This document shows, one piece after another, positions 1 to 13,396 of a stretch of 64,000 bases of DNA. Position numbers and translations under genes: made by a program. Source of the DNA: Batrachochytrium dendrobatidis JAM81 (lineage: Eukaryota > Chytridiomycota > Chytridiomycetes > Rhizophydiales); contig NW_006281099.1 of NCBI RefSeq assembly GCF_000203795.2, forward strand, positions 2,049,774 through 2,113,773, given 5' to 3'. The notes below the pieces were generated by a model, which ran no database searches, had not been told where the DNA came from, and saw only the letters and a list, made by a program, of their open reading frames with translations. Each line of letters opens with the position of its first letter. Position 1 is the first letter of the stretch.

Positions 1-34
1 TTTAAAATAACATTCAAAAGTCCATCAGATTCTG

Positions 35-439
35 TCATAAACTCAATGACAAACTGATCGGTTGGTTAGAAACGACATTATACATACATTCTAGAGTATG
101 CCATGAATAGTAGTCTTCGGGAGTTCTACCTCGATCTGCAGTGCTGGATTGGTGTCTATTCTGTGCAACCATCATTCGACCAACTGCTGCAATATGTGTT
201 GATGATAGTCTTGCAGATGAACGAGTAAATGATTTAGCTGCCATCATGCCTAATTGAGAAATTGTCTATAAAATAGTGGTTAATAGGAATCGCTAATACT
301 AGCTACACAACTACAACTTACTGTCATCATCGCTTCCAATCCAAGAATTAATGTCAATCATCAATTCTTGGATTTGATGATTGTCCAGCCAATCAACGCT
401 TAGATTGAAATAGCCAATCAAACACTCTTGTCTGTCCAT
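35..439 (-). CDS. small two-exon protein with mitochondrial-like leader, unrecognised
   Basis: I do not recognise this protein. The longer model joins exon 439..322 to exon 249..35 (intron 321..250, gtaagt...aattag) and gives 110 residues. The shorter alternative starts at the ATG at 247 inside exon 2 and gives 70 residues. The 70-residue form begins with a run rich in Arg, Ser and Ala and lacking acids (MMAAKSFTRSSARLSSTH), which resembles a mitochondrial targeting peptide; this supports the short form or a functional internal start. The rest is hydrophilic with no transmembrane segment. The gene is divergent from RRP12, with only about 70 bases between the two starts, so they may share a promoter. 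An acceptor at the nearer tatag would shift the frame to a stop, which is why the aattag acceptor was chosen. Confidence 0.45.
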
Positions 440-511
440 CACTGCAATAAACTCGAATTTTTATTTTGCAAAAAAATATTCAAATCCATCAATTGCAGGC
501 TTCCAAGTCAT

Positions 512-3500
512 ATGGATATCAGTGGTATATTCAGTAAAGTCAGAGGCCATGCGTCTTCTGGACTGGAAAATCAACGCCAGGTATAATCATGTTTTTTATA
601 TTCCATATATTCCAATGTATATCCGATTGCTTATTTGGATTTAATGTCTTTTAGGTTGCTGTTCTCCTTGCTGCTATCGAACAAACAATCCAAGAACAAA
701 ATGAACCACTAGTTCCACTTGCCTACTTTGGTGCTTTGGTAATCAATTTGAATCTACCGGTTCAAGTTTATATTCCAGACTAATTTTTGGAAAATCTTTA
801 TTTGAATTAGATGACAGTGGTGGATCAGCAACAAAAGTCATTGGATAGCATTGATGGAGATAGCGATTCGGCTCATATTTTAACTGCTTCTATGTATTTG
901 CTTGCCATGGTTTTTCCCAAGTAGGTGACTGATCATTAGCATACCAACGTTGCTCAGTATCAAACTAATACTTGGTCAATATTTAGAATTCCCACCAATG
1001 TACTTCGCTTAAAATTCTCTCAAATTGCTGATGCTCTTGTTGGATTATTGGAGTCTCAGGATGATCAAGCACCACTTGTTCGCTCTGTATGTATATTTCT
1101 CCATAATTCAAAACGCTGGTATATTTTGAACCCAATCATCTAACTACTGACCAATATATAATTCTAGACGATTGCGTGTCTTGAATATTTGCTCTGTGCA
1201 CAGGATAATACTATGTGGACTTCAAACGATACTTGCAAACGCATCTTTGAAAACTTGTTGTTTTTGACAATCGACGCTCGACCCAAAGTTCGACGTGTTG
1301 CAGCAGATGTGGTGCGTAAACTGATTCAATCAGTCCATTCACCAGCCATGTACCATCCTGCTACTTGTCGTACAATTGAATTCTGCACTCAGCTGTTGGC
1401 TGAATTCCTTGAATCATCCACAGGATTCGGGTCCTCAAAGGCTGCCACTGAGCGATCTGAGGCAGAGGAAAAAGTCTTGTCTGCATTTATGTTTCTAAAA
1501 TCAGCCGTTCCGGTATTTGCTTCTCAGGCAAATGCAGACAAAGTCTATCAAAAATTAGATAAACTGTGCGTTGCTTTATTGGCTATTCCTGCCAAATCGT
1601 CAAGCGTCGGAAACATTGTGCTCACTCAGTGGGTGTTTCAAATATTTGATGCACTTCTAGGAGGCATTTCTGAAGAATCAGACGGCGAGATGAGCAAATC
1701 TCATACTACACTAGGTCTGCCTCTTTTAATCATGGTCGTAAAACGTTTATTGGAACTTTCTCCTTATGAGAATGATGCAGCACTGACACCTGCATGGCTC
1801 AATATAATTGCTGATGGATTTCAATGTTTGTCTGATACTGTATGTGATTACGAACTAAATGCTGATAAAAACACGGATCCTGTCTTGATCGAATTCTGCT
1901 CTTTGGAATATCCCGAGCTTGTCTCAACTTTGTTCAATCGCATCTTTTCATCTATGCTTGGTGGATCTGCAGTTAAACCTGCTATTTTGCAACGCGCTAC
2001 AATTCTTTTGTCTGTGCTGATCAACCAGGCTATAAGCAATTCAATGATCGACAAGGCAGTGCAAGGAGAAAAAGATGGCAGCCTTTTGATTATTTTGAAC
2101 ACTCTCAACTCGTCTCTTTCCAATATTCATTTTCGTGACCAATGGGGATACATTTTACTTATTGCTGCGTCAATGCTGGAACGTGTAGGTCGATCGTATC
2201 CACAACTCACGGCCCCCACACTGACCGCCATGTTTGCTTTTCGTGACGATCGTGCCTATATAGATAGCTTTCCATACAAGGAAGAACTGAATCGTGCAAT
2301 TTATGCTGGTATTCAATCTCTTGGTATGGGCACGTTTGCCTCGTTCATTCCACTCAATATTGAAAACGAATTTCCAGATCAACCTCGTCGCCCATATCTT
2401 CTTTCTTCGTTCCATGAAGCTATGCAGTCACCACTTTCTTTTTCAAAATGGGATCCAACACAAATCATGAGTGCGCATACTATCGAATACTTTTTGTTGC
2501 ACTTGTTTCCTCTTGCTGTACGCATGCTTGAAAAGGCTGGAAGTTTGTGGACAGAGAGCCGTCAGCTGGAAGCCAAGCTGCACGAAACTCTTGGAATTCA
2601 AATTTTTGAGTTACTTCCACTTATATGTGGTCTGATAGTACCAGACATTGAAACATACTTTGGAAAGCTTGCATCTCATCTGGGAAAATTATTGCAAGAA
2701 GATCCAGAGGTTTCATTTCCCAACTTACCTTCCAAGCATGATTTTCGACCGATTGTATGCGAAAGCTTGCAGAATTTGATTTCGACATTTACCGAATTAG
2801 CCAAAACTTTTGTTCCCTCCGATATGGTTGATCCTGACGAGGATGCTACTGTGGACTCAACGTTCAACGCAGAGACTCACGCCAAAGCCACGGCGGTTAT
2901 CAAAAAAATAACGGTGTACAGCAGCAGATTCCTCAGCACTCTGTGCAACAACTATACTTCCATTCATCCCAATGCGATGGCAGCAGGAAAAGCAAAAGGG
3001 CAGGCACTTCAAGTTTTCCATGAACGATCAATTCAGCAATATGAAAAAACCATACGCTCCTTTTTATTAATTGCCGATAAAAAAACTATCCAAGAGTACT
3101 TTATGAATATAGTAAAACTATTACTCGAAAAGCAAACCGAGCTGCAAATGCTTGAATCAAATGGACCAAACGTTAATATTGAGCAGTTGCGTATGTATGC
3201 TATTTTGGATCTTATGATGCTTATGATTCCATTTTTACCCAGTGATGAGCAAAACCAGGAAGATTCGCCGTTGCAGATTGTATTCAAGGTACTTATTGGA
3301 CAGCTCAAAGACACTGACTCTACTGTACAGAAAAAAACATACAACGCTCTGTATTTGGTGTTGCAAGCTATTCCACCGTCTGCCACCCAGCAACGAGAAC
3401 TTTTTACGCAACTTTTCGACGATTCCGTAATCTCCAACGTCACATCGGGAACCAGACGATCGCGTACAAGAGTCATTCAGTACTTGTGTGAAACTATTGT

Positions 3501-5160
3501 AGAAAAACGCATGCTGTTGGAAGTGATCCCCGAGTCTTTGCCCGAAGTGATCCTTGCTACAAAGGAAGTAAGCGAAAAAAGTCGTAATGCTGCTTATTCC
3601 TGTCTTGTTTCCTTTGGACAACAGATGCTGCAGCAGTCGGGTGATGAGAGTACATCTAGTTTTGATACGCTTGGATCATCCTTCCGCAAAGAACTTGATA
3701 GCGGAGTAGTCGATTCTGATAATGAAGATATGGATGCTACAGATCGTGACATTCAACATCAAGCAACCGTGTCACTAAAGGAGTATTTTTTGATGGTGGT
3801 AGCCGGTCTAGCTGCTACAACTTCACATATGCAAAGTGCAGCAATTGCCTCGCTGGGTCGTCTTTTGTTTGAATTTTCAGAAGTTGTTCCTCAGTCTCTT
3901 GCATCCGATCTTGTCAAGACTGTTTTGATTGCCATGCAGTCGAAAAACAAAGAAGTGCTCAAATCGGCACTTGGGTTTATCAAGGTTGCTGTTGTGTGTC
4001 TCCCACAGGAGATGCTTGAGGATGATTTGGAGGAGATCTGTGTAGGAATTCTAGAGCACTCTAAGGATCACAAGTCTCATTTCAGAGCCAAAGTTCGACA
4101 TATTTTTGAACGACTGATTCGAAAATTCAGCTTTGAAGCGATAGAAGGATTTGTTCCAGAAAGCGACAAGAAGCTTGTGAATAATATCCGTAAGCGACGA
4201 GAGCGACTTAAAAAACAAAAGGCTGAAGCGGGAAGCGGTCAGCGCGGTGACGCTGCTGATATAGATGCTTCCCATGAACCCAATGGTGGTAAAAAAGACA
4301 TTGTCCTGGCCAAAAGCAAAGGATTTGATCATGTTGTTAACGGGAGTGATAGCGAGCTTGGAACCGATTCTGAGGATGATGAAGCGTATATTCCACAGCA
4401 GTATCGCGACGAAACCCGACATATCAAGAGTTCTGGCACACTGATTAAAGAAACAAACGAAGACGACATTGTCGACTTTCTTGATCGTAATGTAGTGAGA
4501 AAAGTTTCAGCTGCACCCCTTCGAAAAGGTGGAAGAAATGGACTGAATGCTCAAACTTCTGGAAAGGCAAGCTCTCATGAATTCAAAACCAACGCATCTG
4601 GACGATTGATTTTGAACGAGGAGGAAAGCGAGGATGAGGGTGCAAATGTGAACGCCGAGGCACGACAAGATTATTATAAGCAGTCGTTAGAAAGCGAAAC
4701 TGCCTTTGTGCGTACCCAGGATGGCCGAATCAAGTTTGTGAACAAACGCAAGCATGATGATGATGACGATACTGCTACTTCAGGTGCTGCAACGCATGGT
4801 CAAGGTGCAACCAAAAACGTGGGATCGCGATGGAGTGGTGGACGCAATATGCGCAACAAAAAGAAAAACACTATTGATCCAAATGCTATAAACCACATGT
4901 TGGGCAGACAATACAAGGCCAAGCACGCACAAGGAGATGTTAAAAAGGAAGGACACGCAGATCCTCATGCCTACATTCCTCTAAGCGGACACGTTGTTGG
5001 TAACATGCGCAAGTCGACTAAGTTGGATGATTCGTTCAAGGGTATTTTGAAAGCAGCGCAAAAGGGAACCAATTATGGAGAATCGAAAAGAAAACAACAA
5101 AATGGAGAGAATGGGGGCAAAATATTTAGCCGTAGCAAGGCAAACAAGAGGCATAAATGA
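512..5160 (+). CDS. RRP12: RRP12-like HEAT-repeat ribosome biogenesis factor
   Basis: Rrp12 is a karyopherin-like HEAT-repeat protein needed for maturation and nuclear export of pre-40S and pre-60S ribosomal particles. Five exons: 512..580, 655..738, 811..920, 987..1086 and 1168..5160, giving about 1,451 residues, close to fungal and animal RRP12 (about 1,230-1,300) with a somewhat longer tail. The N-terminus reads SGLENQRQ then VAVLLAAIEQTIQEQ across the first splice, the typical opening of this family. A long alpha-helical repeat body follows. The middle motif QPRRPYLLSSFHEA matches the conserved NUC173 region. The last 300 residues are highly charged, with acidic stretches and Lys-rich blocks (KRRERLKKQKAE, KSKANKRHK end), as expected for a nucleolar protein. 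All four introns are GT-AG and keep frame. The family assignment is by recognition of motifs. Confidence 0.9.
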
Positions 5161-5332
5161 ATCCAATAATTGAAAGTTTAATTTATACTTGTAAATCTTG
5201 AGTGTATGAATATGTGAATATACTCGACAGATGTTTTGTAAGCTTGGTTCAGATCTGATTGTATAAATGAGTTGCGACTGTGAATTTCAAAAAGTTTAAT
5301 ATTGTCTGAATTCAAGTTAACCCAACAGAATT

Positions 5333-6376
5333 ATGTCGGAAACCTCCAAACACTTTACTGTCGATGCTATCCCCGACCTTACTGGAAAGGTTGTTATGGT
5401 AACAGGAGGAAACACTGGAATTGGCTATGAAATGTGTTTAGAGCTGGCTCGCAAAGGAGCACAGGTTGTCATGGCATCTCGCTCAGCGGATCGAGCTGCA
5501 GCTGCCATTGCTCGTATTAAGCAACAACTCCCCCAGGCATCTATCGAGTTTATGCATCTTCAACTTTCAGATCTTCACCAGGTCCAAAAGGCATCTTCAG
5601 AGTATATTGCATCAGGAAAGCCGTTAAATATTCTGATCAACAATGCTGGTATCATGGCTTCGCCATTTAAGCTCAGTATGGATGGGATTGAAGAACAGTT
5701 TGCAACCAATCACGTTGGACATTTTCTGCTGACCACGGCGCTTTTGCCTGTGTTGCTAAAGAGTCATGACGATAAGGATATGCCGAGGATTGTCAATGTG
5801 TCGTCGAATTACCATAACAAGGCACCTTTACCCCAAGGTATTCGATTTGACAAGATTAATGATCCAGGCGATCAGGACATTTGGCAACGATATGGCCAGA
5901 GCAAACTAAGCAACATTCTATTTTCCAACGCACTGAACAAGCGATATGGTGATCGTATTTATATCAACAGTGTTCACCCAGGTAGTTAATTGATAGCAAT
6001 TGCTTTGTATTCGTGTAATTGAGAGGTTCAAATGATTTACTATGAAGGCTTGTGTTGATGATATGATTGTGAGTATATAGGATTTGTCAAGACAGAACTG
6101 ACACGAGGACCAACTGCTAGTTATGGCGCATGGTTTACACCTTTGATGTGGGTTGCAAAAGCGATTGGGGCTATTTCATCTCAGCAGGGAGCACTTACTC
6201 CTCTTTATGCAGCCACATCACCAGATATTGTCAAAAACAACGCCAAAAACAGATACTTTGTGCCAATTGCGATTGATTCTCCAGAGGGACTGACAGATCT
6301 TGCCAAGAGTGATGATCTTGCAGAACAATTATGGAAATTTACGGATAAGCTTGTCAAACAGAAACTCGGTCTTTGA
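5333..6376 (+). CDS. short-chain dehydrogenase/reductase, retinol-dehydrogenase-like
   Basis: NAD(P)-dependent oxidoreductase of the classical SDR family, closest in style to retinol dehydrogenase 11-14 and WW-domain oxidoreductases. Two exons, 5333..5981 and 6081..6376, encode about 314 residues; the split codon restores HPGFVKTEL across the splice. Visible motifs are the Rossmann cofactor loop TGGNTGIG (residues 24-31), the structural NNAG, the catalytic serine region VNVSSNYH, and the active-site YGQSK with Tyr187 and Lys191. No signal peptide or transmembrane anchor is seen. The substrate cannot be read from sequence. The start at 5333 gives a normal N-terminal length before the cofactor loop. 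Confidence 0.9.
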
Positions 6377-6570
6377 AGCTGTCTTTTGTGATGCATGTAC
6401 ATTTTGGCTCAATCTATAGACAAGTCTTGGTTTGAAACAATGTGTCAGCTTTATTTTCTTATTTTGAATAAAAGCATGATTTATTCATATTCAATACTGA
6501 TGCAAGTAGACGGTTTAACAGATAATCCAGAGTACGGCAGCTTCAAACTTGAATTAGAATGTATAGACTT

Positions 6571-6903
6571 ATTCACGTAAAATGAAATACTTGCATTTGT
6601 CTTGTTTTGGGTTATACTAAATGATGGTTTTAAACACAAACTACTTTATTTTGGCACAACCACACTTTACACTACCCAATTCATTTTGATCCAGACAGTT
6701 GTATTCCAACTGTTTTCAATACAACTCTACTTTTTGTATCTTAAAATTTTGGTTTTAATTCAAGATTGCAGGAATGTAACTGTGCATGCCAATCACCAGA
6801 AAACTAAACAGTTCATGACACAATTCAATACACTGACCAATTATTTCATGGAATTGGCAGTTGACTATACATGTCCGCATTCAATATTTCATTTTACGTG
6901 AAT
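6571..6903. mobile_element. decayed MITE-like element with 19-bp inverted ends
   Basis: The gap between the dehydrogenase and BCKDHA holds a 333-bp element. It starts with ATTCACGTAAAATGAAATA and ends with the exact reverse complement. Its right half (GCATGCCAATCACCAGAA, then degenerate ATTTCATGGAATTGGCAGT) is clearly related to the right arm flanking HEN1 at 17.7-18.1 kb. The outermost GCCGT of better-preserved copies is lost. It encodes no transposase; the open frames inside are short and AT-rich. It ends about 48 bp before the BCKDHA start codon, so it probably contributes to that promoter or 5' leader. Confidence 0.7.
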
Positions 6904-6950
6904 GGAATTGTAAATTCTTTTCGTTTACAAATAATTTGATATTGCAAATC

Positions 6951-8747
6951 ATGTCAATCCTGCGGGCGATTGCCAGAAAAACCAGTGTCTGTGGACTATC
7001 TGCTGCTAACACTGTGGGTCGATCTTTTTATGCCACTCCTTCTTTTACTTCTGCTACTATTAGATGTCTGTCAACCACTTCTCCCAAGGCCATGAGCATA
7101 CCGACCAATTTCCCAGGCGCAGTGACATCGCTTTATACGGAAAAGCTCGACTTTATCAAGGAGTATGAAACCATTCCCACTTACAGAGTTATGGACATTC
7201 ATGGTGCGGTCATTGATGAGGCACATGATCCAAAGGTTTGTTTCGTTAGTGTTGGGATGAATCTCTGTCGAGAGCACTTTAAAATCTGGTTTCATCAGAC
7301 TTGTTATGAACTGTCACTTGATATCCGATTTATTATTACGGGTTGCAGATCTGCACTTGTATGCATTTGCCAATATCTTTAGAGCAAGCCTCGATTCATT
7401 AATGGTATACTCTTTTATATTTTGCATTGGATGCCTCTAACTATTTTGTTTTTAAACTGGATTGGATCATGATTGATACAAATATGAATTCAGCTCGACA
7501 GCGAAACTCTGCGCAAGATGTACACCTGCATGTTGACTCTCAACTCCATGGATGGTATCATGTATGAAGCTCAACGTCAGGGCCGTGTGTCGTTCTACAT
7601 GACCAATTATGGAGAAGAAGCAACCCATATGGGAAGTGCTGCCGCTCTTACAAACGATGACGTTGTATATGGGTACGATTGAACCCAATTACTCGAGTTT
7701 ATTTTTGCTTAGATCCAAACTGTTAATCCTATTTTAACTCATTCTTTGTACATTGTTTGGATGCACTCGGCAACAGCCAGTACCGTGAAGCGGGTGTTCT
7801 TCTTTATCGAGGATTCACTCTGGATGAATTTATGAACCAATGCTATGCAAACGAACTTGATTATGGCAAGGGCCGTCAAATGCCTGTTCATTATGGTACA
7901 CCCAAATACAATTTTCAAACCATCTCGTCACCACTTGGCACCCAGCTTCCTCATGCTGCCGGATCGGCGTATGCACTTAAACTAGCGGGTAAAAAGGCGT
8001 GTGCCATTTGTTATTTTGGCGAAGGTGCAGCTTCTGAAGGTGATTTTCATGCTGCTCTGAACATGGCTGCCACGACCGAATCTCCTGTTATTTATTTGTG
8101 TAGAAACAACGGATATGCCATTTCTACTCCTGCCAAGGAGCAATATCGTGGTGATGGTATTGCGAGTCGTGGCCATGGATATGGTATGGCTACTATCCGC
8201 GTGGATGGCAATGATATCTTGGCTGTCTATAATGCTGTCAAGGAAGCTCGTCGTATGGCAATTGAAGAAGAGCGCCCCGTGTTGATTGAGGCCATGACGT
8301 ATCGGTAAGCTATAAAACCAATGTATTCTGTCGATAATATGTCAATTGAACTGTACGATTGAAAATAACTTTTGCTGTCTGATTTGCACATGTAGTGTGG
8401 GACACCACAGTACTTCTGATGATTCGTCAGCATACCGATCTAAACAGGAAGTGGCTGAATGGCAGCAAAACCACAGTCCAATGGTTCGATTCCGAAAGTA
8501 TCTTGAAGCGCGATCACTCTGGAGCGAAGAAGAGGAACAAGCATTTAAAAAGGATATACGAACCAAGATTCTAAAGTCCTTTGCAGCAGCAGAGAAAGTG
8601 CGCAAGCCTCCTATTGAGGATCTGTTTACAGATGTGTATGATGAGATGCCACCTAATCTGATTGAGCAAAAGGCAGAACTGGACCGAATCATGAAAAAGT
8701 ATCCCGAGTTTTATGACCAAAACCCACACGCACCTTCTCGCCAGTAA
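6951..8747 (+). CDS. BCKDHA: branched-chain 2-oxo acid dehydrogenase E1 alpha subunit
   Basis: Thiamine-diphosphate-dependent decarboxylase subunit of the mitochondrial branched-chain keto-acid dehydrogenase complex, which acts on the keto acids of Leu, Ile and Val. Four exons: 6951..7235, 7494..7672, 7777..8304, 8396..8747; about 447 residues, the normal length. The first 50 residues are rich in Arg, Ser and Thr with few acids, a mitochondrial presequence. Conserved blocks are [37 protein letters not shown], the ThDP/Mg motif GEGAASEGD followed by [10 protein letters not shown], and the phosphorylation-loop motif [14 protein letters not shown]. Intron 1 is long (258 nt); joining DPK to [10 protein letters not shown] reproduces the family spacing. 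The E1 beta and E2 partners are not in the window. Confidence 0.95.
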
Positions 8748-9573
8748 ACAAGACTGATTAAAGGATCTTCAATAAAGCAGCGATTGTAAGTGAAATAAAA
8801 TGAATAAGAGTCGGCCAGTCATGGCAATCCGGTTTCAAAGCAGAGATTTTCTTTAGAAATTCGTCGGTTTGAAAACTACAAGAATTTTCTTTCCAAGTTG
8901 CACAACTTTGTATTCGCCATTCAACGTCCTAGTCACTACTCTGATATTCATTACTTACTATTGCCATGTCACTCAACTTTGGTCCTCAATGGTACGGTAT
9001 CGCTGTTTTCTACAGAGTCTTGCCTTTTATTCTTTTGTGCATCAGCATGCATGCATGCTGAGGTCGACCTGGTTGACAGTCAAATGAGAAAACCGATAGA
9101 TATGCTCTTGAGATATTCAATTCATTTTTATTTGTGGGCAAGAATACACCAGCTTGAGTGTGACTGAAGGATGTGTCAATATGGCATGGTTGAAGGTTTT
9201 GTGAGTTTTTTGGTGGTTGGGGTTAGAGCAGCGCAAGTCCTTTGAAGACATGGAAGTTGGCTCAATTATTACTGTTTGCATATGACTGTGTGTGGTATCA
9301 AATGACTGAGTTGTCCTGCGTGAGTCGAGTTTGAATGCTCAGCTCTTATCCTGGTCTTTGTAGATCGCTTCCAGCTCATTAATTTGCACTTTTGTGCCAG
9401 GTTGCCTTGTGTACTCCGACTGCTTTTTTAATATTGTTTGATGCTAACCACAATTCACTCTTTAACTCACTTCGGTTCTCTACTGGACTGGAACTTGTCC
9501 ATGAACTGATCGCGCTCGTTGCTTTGTTGGCTATCTGGGGAATCTGCCGCCAATATATTCAACCATTAACAGG
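8748..9573. other. intergenic region, no supported gene
   Basis: Region of about 826 bp between BCKDHA and the GYF-domain gene. Open frames here are short, lack recognisable domains and do not join into a plausible spliced model. It should contain the BCKDHA 3' end (AATAAA-like string at about 8770) and the promoter of the next gene. I see no RNA gene or repeat family member. Confidence 0.5.
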
Positions 9574-12500
9574 ATGAGAAAGATTCCTGCTTCGTCACCA
9601 GACCAGCAGTCAAGCTTGCAGCTGCAGCCTCTTCCGCAACAGCAGCAAGAGCACTCTACAAAGGATCGTCATGAGAGCCAGCAACAACACAAAGGTCAAC
9701 AGAATCATCCTGGCGGATCAGGTGCTGCTTTTAACTCAAAAGCTTCTGCTGCTCCTATCAAATCTGCCTGGGCGACTGGACGTCCAAATCTCACTGGTAG
9801 TCCTCCAACGCATCCATCCAATACTTCTGCTTCAGTAGCATTGGGCCATACTCGACAGCAGAGTTTGGATACACACAAGAGCTCTCCTTCAAAACAATCT
9901 CACGCTCATCACATGGTAGACGCACCCAAATCTGCTGTATCAAAAGCTATTTCTTCTGATCCTACCGCAATTAGAGACTCTGTATTAACTAGTCACACAA
10001 AACATCTTGGTTTTGGAAAGGATCCGCGAGATGCTGTTACAGCTGAGCGCACAGAGCCCAATGTAGCTGCTTCTTTACAATCTAATGCCAATTCCAATCA
10101 GACGTCCAACCCATTTAGTTTCAGTCGTGATGTCATTCTTGGGCTTTTTCGAGATCTAAATATGCTAAAGCCTGCTGATTTTGACGAAACACTTGGCTGT
10201 TTTGTAAAAGAGGGACGGGATCCTTTAGCCAATGTACCTCTTTCAGAACATGAGAAAAAGGTAGATGAGCTGTGCTTTAATAACAAGGGTTTTGTTTTTG
10301 CACTGTATGCTACGCTAATGATACTGTCCTATTGAAATTTGTAGCTACTTAGTATGTCATCCATCAACAGCGAAGCTCCTATGCGTAGACCCAACTCTTC
10401 GTACCGTCAAGATACGCTAAAAAATACTCGCAACGGTGGTATGGGCCAAGACATGCGCGGTGGTCGACGTGGCATGATGATAGGAGGCGAACGTAATTTT
10501 GCTGATCGTGTTCGCGCAAGAGATCCTATGGCTAACTCTGCAATGGGAATGGGTTTGTCTGAGGCCCAACACCCAGATGAGCTATGGGATACACCCACCT
10601 CTCTTGGTTCTTTTGCCTCGGGTGTATTTGGTGGTTTAGATAAACGTGGCATGGATAATAATGCAAATCATATTCATGGCAACGATTTGCATAACGACAA
10701 ATTTATGATGGATGATGAAATGGCCAAACTTGCTTTTGAAGAAGAACGTTTGCGCCAGATGCATTTTTCACAGCGTCCTAATTCGCCACTCCGTATGGGT
10801 AGTCGCTCCAAATTTGATGACGGTCATTTTGGTCTATCAAATGCTTCTCATTCAGGCATGCTCTTGGATCCGTCTGATGCACTCAATCAGCAGCATCGCC
10901 GCAACAGTCCGTCTGGTAATTTTGATTTTGAAGGCATGCGTGATATTGGATCTACTACATCACCTGCTTTGATGCGTCGCAGTCATTCTGGCATGTCATC
11001 AGCCGCTGCTTCCAATCTTCATCATACTGGACCAATGCCTTCACAGATGTTCAACGAGGCGCCGGCATTTATGCCTGGTTCACTTGCTATGCCTGGCTTT
11101 CAGTTTGTTCCGCCGCAGTGGGTTTACAAAGATCCTTCAGGTGTTTTGCGCGGTCCTTTTACCTCGGAGCAGATGCATAATTGGTATAAAGATGGCTATT
11201 TTCCCGAAAACTTGCCCATCAAATGTGTCGAGGATCCCTTATACATTGCTCTATCCCAATTTGTCGAGCGATATGGTCAACAGGCACCTTTCCTTGAATC
11301 ACTTATGGAACAGGAACAGCTGGAAAAAATGTTTTTTCTACGTCAAATGCAACAGCGTCGTTGGCAAGTTTCTGGAATGCCCGGTGCATCTGCTCTTGGT
11401 CTTGGGGAACTTGCTGGAGGAAATCCTGGAGAGTTGCGAATGCAACCTCCGCCACATACTCAACTTGCTGATGGTGGACAGCATGATATCAACAGTCTTG
11501 CTCACTATATTTCGGTTCAAATGGATGTGTTGGATGATGCTGCAATTCTACATCTCCCCGCTTTAGCTTCTATTCCAATTCAACAGCGCATTGTATTGAT
11601 TACTGAGATGCGTCATGCAAAAGCTGGACAGCAGTATCAAATGATGATGCAGCAGCAGCGTCAACAGGAATTAGCTCAACAACAGCAATCGATTGGAGCT
11701 GGCCGGAATGCTTTGAATACCGATGCTGGGCTCATAAATTCTTCAGGAAACACCATGCTGCGCGATGGTAGATCCGACTCTTCTTCACCAAAATCCCTTG
11801 ATGATAAGGCTGGTGCTCTTAAATCTCCAAAAGAACATTCTGCTTCCCCATCTGTTTCCAGTTTCTTGGAAGTGAACAAAGCCGGAGATTTTCAAATTGA
11901 GACTGAAGTTTTATCCGATCCTGTATCTACTCCCAAGTCCCCAGAGCATCTTCATACTGATGTAAAACCTGTAGAAAGTAAACAGTCTAGTCCATCTCGT
12001 CGTCAGAGCAAACCTAAAGAAAGCGCAGCCGTTCATTTTAACAAAAACACGGTTGAGCCTGCTATTAAAGAGGAAACTGCTTGGACATCTGCACCTGCTG
12101 TTTCCAAAAAATCAGAAAAACGCAAAAAGAGTAATGCTGACATGATTGAACAAACAGTTGAGGCTGCTGTCGAGTCTCCCACTGAACAAGCTCCTATAAA
12201 GGAAAAGTCTGTAAGTTTTGTCTAATTTTTGATTTATTATTTAAATATGTCGGACTCAATTTTGTTATAATGTTGAATGCTTTTGTAACTAGGCTCCGTG
12301 GGCTGCTTGTACTGAATCACAGGAATCAGTGCCTGGAAAAACCAAACTATCTCTCAAACAGATCCAAGAGGCTGAGCAACGTGAATTTGAGGAGCGCGAA
12401 AGGCGTCGAGTAAAGGACGCTCAGCTGCAGATCCAACAGATGGTTCTGCAAGAACAGCAAGCTGCTGCAACGGGTGTTCCTGCACAATCTACTTGGGCCA

Positions 12501-13396
12501 ACAATTCATCTCCGTGGAAAGTCAATGCTGCCACCAAGACCACTGCTCCAAAAGCTGGTCCTGTTGCTCACAGAAAATCGCTTGCTGAGATTATGAAAGA
12601 CGAATCTAAACGCAAGACTGCTGAGGTTTTGCGACAGGCCGAAATGGTGGCTACGACTGATAAGCGTTATGCCGATTCTGCAGCGACTGGTGTATCTAGT
12701 CTTCATACTACCGGCGCCAGCTGGGGCAGCAGTGGTAGCAAAGTACCTGCTGTTGTTGCAACTGGTCCTGTTCTCAAGCCTGTCATGGTTCCTGCTCAGA
12801 CCTCATCCCATATAAGCCACATTAGCACCACCAGTGCTGACGGTGGTGCCTGGAATGTTGTCGGAAAACAGACCTCTGCACCTTCTACGGGATCTCGACC
12901 TACACTGCAATCTCCCAGTTCTACTCTAGCCAGTGCCCGAGTCTCTCAGACACCTTCGCAAGCCACTAATGGATCAGCAGCTCTTGTTCAATGGTGTCGC
13001 GTTGCTCTCCGTGGAGTTCAAAGAACTTCGACCACAGTCAACGTGGATGAATTTATTACCATGTTGAATTCTATTAACGTCAAGGAATCAGCCACCATCA
13101 CCATGATATGTGACGACACACTTGGTGGAAGCACAGCCATTGATCCACGCAAGTTTGCTGACGAGTATATTCGCCGCAGGCAAGCCGAGGCTTCAGGCAC
13201 CCATTGGAGCGCTCAGTCTTCTGCCGAGAGTGATCGCCATCCCAACCTTACTATTCTCCAACCCGTTGCCGCTGAATCTGAGTGGAGCACCGTTCCTGTT
13301 GGAAAGGGTGAATTTGTTACTGGAGACTCGCTTGATTCATTTGCAGACAAGAACAAATTTGTCATCAAATCCAATAAGAAGAAGAACAAGAAATAG
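9574..13396 (+). CDS. GYF-domain adaptor protein (Smy2/GIGYF-like)
   Basis: Large low-complexity protein with one GYF domain, which binds proline-rich ligands. Relatives (yeast Smy2, animal GIGYF1/2) act in translational repression, mRNA decay and secretory traffic. Three exons, 9574..10260, 10345..12210 and 12293..13396, all phase 0, give about 1,218 residues. The domain lies near residues 485-540: PPQWVYKDPSGVLRGPF, then MHNWYKDGYF. Upstream, FSRDVILGLFRDL and GCFVKEGRDPLANVPLSEHEKK resemble the conserved N-terminal motif of the family. Gln-rich runs surround residues 660-680, and a charged helix (EAEQREFEERERRRVKDAQLQ) follows intron 2. The C-terminus carries the family-typical QWCRVALRGVQR block and ends in a Lys-rich tail. 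The orthology is by motif recognition. Confidence 0.85.

Noticed and set aside
6602..6901. 99-codon plus-strand frame upstream of BCKDHA
   Set aside because: It falls wholly within the decayed MITE and has AT-rich, random composition.
7388..7409. Possible 20-22-nt mini-exon inside BCKDHA intron 1 (between CTTTAG and GTATAC)
   Set aside because: No combination of its splice sites keeps the reading frame, while skipping it joins DPK to LDSETL with the exact family spacing.
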